DNA of 64,000 bases from Rhexocercosporidium sp. MPI-PUGE-AT-0058 (Eukaryota; Ascomycota; Leotiomycetes; Helotiales). Below, piece by piece: positions 58,701 to 64,000 of this stretch. The stretch covers positions 806,001-870,000 of the forward strand of contig JAGTJL010000010.1 in NCBI GenBank assembly GCA_020746875.1, in the 5' to 3' direction. The notes under the pieces were generated by a model. That model was not told the DNA's origin, ran no database searches, and saw nothing but the letters and a program-made list of their open reading frames with translations. Within the stretch, counting starts at the first letter, position 1. The number at the start of each line of letters is the position of its first letter. The position numbers were made by a program, and so were the translations under genes.

Positions 58701-59467
58701 AAGGTACAGGATGATCACGGAAGGTTTCGTAGAGCTACACAAGCGTTAGCATTTGAAAGATGGGAGAATGGGAACATGCTTACGCCCAACGCCAAACTGA
58801 TTATAGCGGCACCCGTCAATAACAACAAGACCTTGTCGTTGTATGCCCTCCACATAAGTTTCCACAAAGGTGTAGCCTTTTTCGTAGGGATAACATTGGC
58901 CTTAAAGATCCTTATTCGATCAGAGAAAGAACCTGGCTGTCCGCCAGTCGATGCCGATGTCGTCGGAGAACTTTCACCCTTGTAATATTCTGATTTTGTG
59001 ACGTCTTGGAATGATACCGAACCCTCGAGTTCCCCTTCGTCGATACTCAAACCGGCGTTAATATCGGTTCTCAGACCCCGTTCAATCCCCGGCAAGCCAC
59101 CCAAAGCTGTAAAAGCAGCCAAAGACTTCGGATTGAGCAGTTTGTTCATCTGTCCGGGGCTGAACGCAAATTTGTTGTTCTCCACCATAAAATCTGCTTC
59201 GGTTCCAGGGTCCGGAGAAAGCGCATTATCGCCATCTAGAAATGTGATACTGGACGTCATACTGGCTCCTCCGGGTGTACTGGGTGGTAATAATGTTTGG
59301 GCACTTTGCGCGCTGAGAAATGATGTATCTGATTTTGCTCTTGGACGTCCTCCGGATATGTCGTCCTCGTCATCGTGGACCTGTTCGATCAGCCTCGTGT
59401 CATAGCCTTGGCTCGAAGTACTTACAGCATGGCTGCCTGTTTGTATTCTGGGAACTCCTAACGACAT
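55753..59467 (-). CDS. PMC1: PMCA-type Ca2+-transporting P-type ATPase, 1190 aa
   Basis: P2B Ca2+ pump of the Pmc1/PMCA group, exporting cytosolic Ca2+ into the vacuole or across the plasma membrane in exchange for H+; fungi carry several paralogues and which one this is cannot be told. Exons are 59467-58784, 58734-58543, 58490-58057 and 58015-55753, and phases close to 1191 codons. A cytosolic N-terminus of about 190 aa (KSLAAFTALGGLPGIERGLR) leads to TM1 (VLLLLTGAAIISLALG) and TM2 (VEGVAIVVAIVIVVIVGSLN). The actuator motif TGES is near 345 and PEGLP near 486 in TM4. The phosphorylated Asp is at about 529 in CSDKTGTLT, and TGDGTND near 840. C-terminal TMs follow, ending in a short basic/acidic tail (EDVPEILIEGERDVERGVIR). 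The start at 59467 (MSLGVPRI) is chosen; an in-frame ATG at 59494 adds nine residues. Confidence 0.95.
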
Positions 59468-61773
59468 ATTTGTGTTTTGAGATGTTGTCAACAAAGATGA
59501 GTGAAGAGTGGAGCGTTCTCAGATGGAGAAATCCCGTCTCGGTTTATATCGGTGAAGACAATGAATGGAGAAGTAGTTAATGACCAGCGTGGCGGTCTCA
59601 CACGTATATGGACAACTAACAGCACAGCCTCCTAGCTAAGGAAACAATAAGCCCAGGCTACAAAATGCCTCATGAAGCTCTTACGAATGCGAGAGTCAAA
59701 TTTCACAACGCAGTCGCGGAGCGCCTCCGTTCCGTCACTCTGAGGGGCAAGTCCGCTGCGGGCGATAAAACTTGCAACACTGAATGGGGCAACTCCAGAC
59801 TACTATGAGACTTCTGTCCAACAGCGCGAAGGATAAAGAATGGCCAAGCAGACGATTCGAAAACGGCAATGAATAAGGACGAGGTTGACAGCCTCGGCGG
59901 TGCCTAGAATCTCGATTGCTGGTGATATGACAGGCTCGTTGAGCTAAGCGAGCTGCCAAGGGGGGGCAGTGCAGCTTGGGGCCATAAGCTACCCCCCTTG
60001 ACCTGCGCTGGGAAGTTGATAAGGTTCGCAGCGGCCTGTTTTCCTCGACAAAATCTGCGTGATGTCGCCCGCGAAGTCTCCGATCCTCGCGCGTCATGAC
60101 ACTCACCAAGACCCGGCCAAGCGCCAGACAAGAGCAACAGGTTGTGATGATACGAAGAAGCAGGAGAGAAGAAAACAATCACAGGCGAGTCGGCCGCAGA
60201 GCTCTGAGTGAAGCAGCTTATTCTCGCTTAAGACACTTAGCGCCGCTGACATGTTAGGGCCTTGGCTTCGATGGGAATTCCCAAAGCCCAGAGATTTCAT
60301 TTGACCTTCCTCCTTGGTCGATCTGCTGGGAGAGTGCCAGTGATGAATCAATTTGTCGACTGCGGCGTGCATGTGACAAAGATTTTGATTCCGTTATTTG
60401 AAGACTCTCAACTGCGCCCTGAGGGAGACGTGGGCTGAGTGGAGTCTTTTGTTGATTGTCACATTGTCACATCCTCGGATACAATTCAAGTCACTAGCCA
60501 TATCACGTGAGTATATAATCACGTGCATCTGTACTATTTGCCACTGAGCGCTCAGCCACCTGTGGCTCAGCACGGCCATACCAAGGAGGCTTTCTTCAAG
60601 GTGGAATTTGTTAACGTTTTAGATACGGCGGTGAATCTGACACTGGAGACTGGCTGTGCAGGCTACGTACGCAAGTTCTGCGACTGGTTTCATCGTTGAG
60701 CTGATCTTCTTATCCAGATTCTACCTTGAGGCAGGTGAGGCAAAACTCTCAGCTGCCTCACCTGCCTCAACTGCTTCAACTGCCGAAATTTTTGCCGTGG
60801 ATTCATCGCCCAGCCTCCTCTAGGCATCTGGCAGAGTTGCTCACCTATTTCATGGGTCTGCAGTACTTTGATTTATCGTGTTTGTGTTGATAACAATGCG
60901 TCTTCGATGAGTTAGTTGTGGCAAGACAACAAATCTCACTGTCATTATGTTTCGAATGTTTCTAAAACTCTTCGTTTAGCAATGCTTTATTTCTGCGTTA
61001 CCATTCTTATGTAATGCATGCTTGCATGCTTATATGCCATCAAACAGTCGAGAAGCCAGACGCGGAATCTGCGCAGTGCCCAATAGGATAATTTATTTAT
61101 TTGCTGAACACAGTAAGATGTACTCTGGCTATGCTTCGACGTTGTGTTGCTGCATTTCTTCTCTTATTGTTTGCTCAGATCCGCTTAAGTTGGACGAATA
61201 GGAGGTTATCGTGTGCCAAAAGAGGAATAGGCTAATATTAGCGGATTATGGGGAAACATGGAGGAAGCTTCCCAATTTCCCGGCTGATTCGACTCGAAAG
61301 CTTTTGTCTCTCCCAGTTATCCAAAGAGAAGTATGCGACCGTTGGATAAAATCAAACCCGTACCACCTACGCCCCACATTGACAGCAATGGAAAGTCGGC
61401 AAACCCCACCCCGTCTGACGGCCCGCGAATCTGCAAAGGGTTCCCTCCCCGCAAGGCCAAGACAAGAATGCTTCCCCTCGCCAATGTGGACAATCTAAGT
61501 GGACAACAACATTACCCGTACACACAACGACCAGGTCTTCGTCCTATGAGAATTAATCGTGTATGCCGGTCAACAAGCCGAATCCACTGATAGCTATCAA
61601 AATGCTTGGCTATGTGGGTGAAGTTTCGGCAGATATAATTCAGCATTTCCAGCTGGTTTCTCTTCAATTATAATCCCTCCAGTTTCTCCTTTAACTCGGA
61701 TCACTACCGGAGACCAGAGAGGACTCTGTACAGCTGCAGCCACTTTTTCTCGACATTTTGGGAGAATTGCAAA
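59468..61773. other. Intergenic, about 2.3 kb, between divergent transporters
   Basis: This is the upstream region of both the Ca2+-ATPase (-) and the Dal5-type permease (+). No coding region is supported. It contains CACGTGA/TCACGTGAT motifs at 60505-60525 and a perfect inverted repeat at 60726-60770. Confidence 0.5.
60726..60770. repeat. Perfect 17-bp inverted repeat with an 11-nt spacer
   Basis: The arm TTGAGGCAGGTGAGGCA (60726-60742) and its exact reverse complement (60754-60770) are separated by 11 nt. The arm itself contains a short GAGGCAG/GTGAGGC repetition. A further CAACTGC(C/T)T copy follows. It could form a stable hairpin in RNA or single-stranded DNA. Confidence 0.9.
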
Positions 61774-63528
61774 ATGCAGGCAATCGACAAAGAAGATGCT
61801 CCCGCAGTCAAGATGACCGAGAAGGTGTCTTCGAGCGAGGAAAATTTGACCGGCATTGAGTGGGACGAGGCGGACGAGAAGCGGATCAGACGACGAATGG
61901 ACTTTCGAATCGTCCCTACTGTCTTTTGCTTGTACCTTTTGTGCTTCATTGACAGGTAAATAAAGACCTAACTCTATGTACCGAGTTCAACAAGACTAAT
62001 CATGAATCTTGTAGAGCAAATGTTGGGTAAGACAGATCTGCCGGAGCTTCAATCAGTCAACACTCACTCATATGGCCTACAGAAATGCTCGTATTCAAGG
62101 AATGGGCAAAGATCTCGCTTTGATCGGCAATTTTCGATTCAATTGGGCCCTCACCATATTTTACTTCTCGTACATTGTCGTTGAGATCCCATCGAATATC
62201 TTGTTGAAGAAGATTGGAGGACGGTGAGTTTACATCACTTGTATTGACAGTCTACAAACTGACAGGGGAAGTTACTATCTTCCTGCTCTGGTCATAGCGT
62301 TCGGACTCGTGTCAATGTGCACAGCTTTCATCGAAAACTTCCGAGGTTTATATGCATGCCGTTTCTTCCTTGGACTAGCCGAAGGTGGAATGATGCCTGG
62401 CATGTAAGTCATCAGATCCACCTATTCTTGACACACTATTTGCTAACGCACAATAGTGCATACTACCTCTCTTGCTTCTACAAGAGGAACGAGTTGTTAT
62501 TCCGCATGGGAATATACATCACGGGAGCCTCTCTAGCTGGAGCTTTCGGGGGACTTCTAGCTGCCGGTCTAACACCTATACCATCGTGGGGTATCAAGGG
62601 ACACAAGATCCACGACTGGCGTAACATTTTCTTCTTCGAAGGCCTTTTCACACTCGTCTTCTCTGGCATTGGCATGCTCATTCTCCCCTCCAGGCCAGAT
62701 AAATGTAAATTCCTCACCCCTCGGGATCGCTACATTGCACTGGAGCGCATCAACCGAGAGCACAAGGAGTCAGCTAATGAGCCAACAACACAACACCACG
62801 TCAAGCGAGCCATCTTCAACATCAACAATCTCATCTGTGCCTTAGGCTTCTTCAGCATCAACGTTTCTGTCCAGTCTTTCTCGCTGTTCTTACCCACAAT
62901 TCTCGTCAACCTCGGCTGGACTGCTCTCAAGACGCAATTCTATAGCGTGCCGCCCTACTGTGTGGCATGTCTCTATGCTATCTTCATTGCTCGCATGAGT
63001 GATGTATACAAGCGACGAGGTATCTTCATCGTTGGAGGAACAATACTCTCCATCATCGGATATACAATGCTGGTGACCGTTAAGTCTAACTCGCTTAAGT
63101 ACCTCGCTGTGTAAGCCACCTTGCTCTTCGAAATTTTCCCCAAACGCGCTAACATATCCAGCTTCTTCGCCTCAGCAGGCGCTTTCCCACAAGGTCCAGC
63201 CTTCCTAGCATGGGGTCTCAACAACGCTGCCGGGTCGTCAGTCCGCGCCGTCAGTGGTGGTTTCATCGTTGCTCTAGGCAGTGCTGGAGCTATCATCGCG
63301 ACTTGGACGTATCTCGAGAAAGACAAGCCGAACTTCCATCGCGGACATTACATTAACATTGGCGCGCAAGTCGTTGCGTGTTCCTTGGCCTGCATCGGAA
63401 TCGCTTATAATAAGTGGGAGAATGCAAAGCGAGAGAGGGGTGAGCGGGATGATAGAATTGCTGGGCTTAACGAGCAGGAGAAGATTGCGTTGGGATACAG
63501 GAACCCAGAGTTTAGGTATCAGACGTAG
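61774..63528 (+). CDS. MFS permease, anion:cation symporter (Dal5/Tna1-like), 497 aa
   Basis: Plasma-membrane permease of the ACS family, whose fungal members import allantoate, nicotinate, pantothenate or similar organic anions with H+; the substrate here is unknown. Six exons: 61774-61955, 62015-62026 (12 nt), 62083-62223, 62266-62403, 62457-63110 and 63162-63528, closing to 498 codons. Exon 2 supplies the middle of the conserved DRANVGNAR motif at the end of TM1. Other family segments are FNWALTIFYFSYIVVEIPSN, ACRFFLGLAEGGMMPGIAYY and WRNIFFFEGLFTLVFSGIGM. The central loop is ILPSRPDKCKFLTPRDRYIA. In the second half, FFASAGAFPQGPAFLAWGLN, NNAAGSSVRAVSGG and WTYLEKDKPNFHRGHYINIG are typical, ending in a short tail (EKIALGYRNPEFRYQT). 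12 TM are expected. Confidence 0.92.
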
Positions 63529-64000
63529 GTGTTGATGATGGGTTGGATAGGTAAGGAAGGGAACATGCATGATGAGCTTTTTAGGAGTTGTCATTGGTCA
63601 TGAATGGAATCATTTTGCTTCGGGAGCTACGATTCTGATGTGTCGTCTGAAGATCCTCACGTTATTACTGTAAGGTTGATTATTGTGATGCAGGAACCAA
63701 GTGACTATCCTGTGCCAAGGTACCAATCAATTCTGCGTGTAGTCGAATCATCTGTCTTTCCTCCCTCAATTGGCCCTCCGCGCCAAAGAAGTGGGCCTGC
63801 TACCATATTGTTTTGATTCCCAGCCTCGTTCACAATATGCATATTCTCCTTTGGACCTAAGATTTGTACATCAGAATCGCTTGTTCGCCATGATCAAGGT
63901 CGTAAGAAAATCTTTGTCGGCGAATGTGATCCCTGTTGACGGCGGCGGCTCTAAGACATATTCTTTAGCGGACAAAAACCGAGCTGAGGGCGGGCAGCTT
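63529..64000. other. 3' flank of the permease, to window end
   Basis: It contains a 70-codon plus-strand frame (63604-63816) without motifs. No gene is supported and nothing recognisable is cut by the window edge. Confidence 0.4.

Noticed and set aside
5..64000. Biosynthetic gene cluster or horizontally transferred island
   Set aside because: TRI12 and Dal5 transporters, GNATs and a zinc-cluster factor are present, but there is no backbone synthase or tailoring enzyme set and they are far apart, mixed with core genes.

Overview
This window is nuclear DNA from a filamentous ascomycete (Pezizomycotina). The evidence is protein-coding genes split by short GT-AG introns of about 45-120 nt, short ATG contexts, and a gene set typical of these fungi: a sedolisin protease, TRI12-type and Dal5-type MFS carriers, a Zn(II)2Cys6 factor, F-box proteins, and the conserved genes UBC13, EGD1, MTC5/SEA3 and a PMCA-type Ca2+-ATPase. 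The overall look would fit Leotiomycetes, but that is inference only. Exon coordinates were deduced by hand from splice signals, reading phase and family conservation.

Layout. 0-12.5 kb: a frameshifted sedolisin gene running off the left edge (-), a small hypothetical gene (-), a cis-CaaD-like tautomerase (+), a seven-finger C2H2 protein (-), a TRI12-family MFS transporter (-), a gene-poor stretch of about 2.5 kb, then UBC13 (-). 13-17.5 kb: a 1475-aa SEACAT/GATOR2 subunit (MTC5/WDR59 type, +), divergent from UBC13. 17.9-21.4 kb: a decayed F-box gene (-), a 64-aa cysteine-rich protein (-) and a small kinase-fold protein (+). 21.8-24.7 kb: three tandem GNAT acetyltransferase paralogues (-) with the same two intron phases. 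25.3-26.1 kb: EGD1 (-), whose reading frame closes only if a one-nucleotide exon is used. 26.1-36.7 kb: a 3.5 kb stretch with no gene, a low-complexity basic protein (+), a six-exon F-box protein (-) and a short Zn2Cys6 protein (-).

36.7-54.4 kb is a stretch of about 17.7 kb with no gene I can support. It is packed with microsatellites, G-rich runs and one degenerate minisatellite with triplet-multiple periods, and it lies directly upstream of the Zn2Cys6 gene. 54.4-55.6 kb holds a probable decayed gene. 55.7-59.5 kb is the PMCA-type Ca2+-ATPase (-). 61.8-63.5 kb is a Dal5/Tna1-type MFS permease (+) with a 12-nt exon.

The genes do not form a single pathway or biosynthetic cluster; this is mostly core genome with a few accessory and decaying genes. 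The most notable signals are the predicted 1-nt exon in EGD1, the GNAT tandem array, the large repeat-rich desert upstream of a short zinc-cluster protein, and several pseudogenes at different stages of decay. No tRNA, rRNA, CRISPR or recognisable transposon was found.
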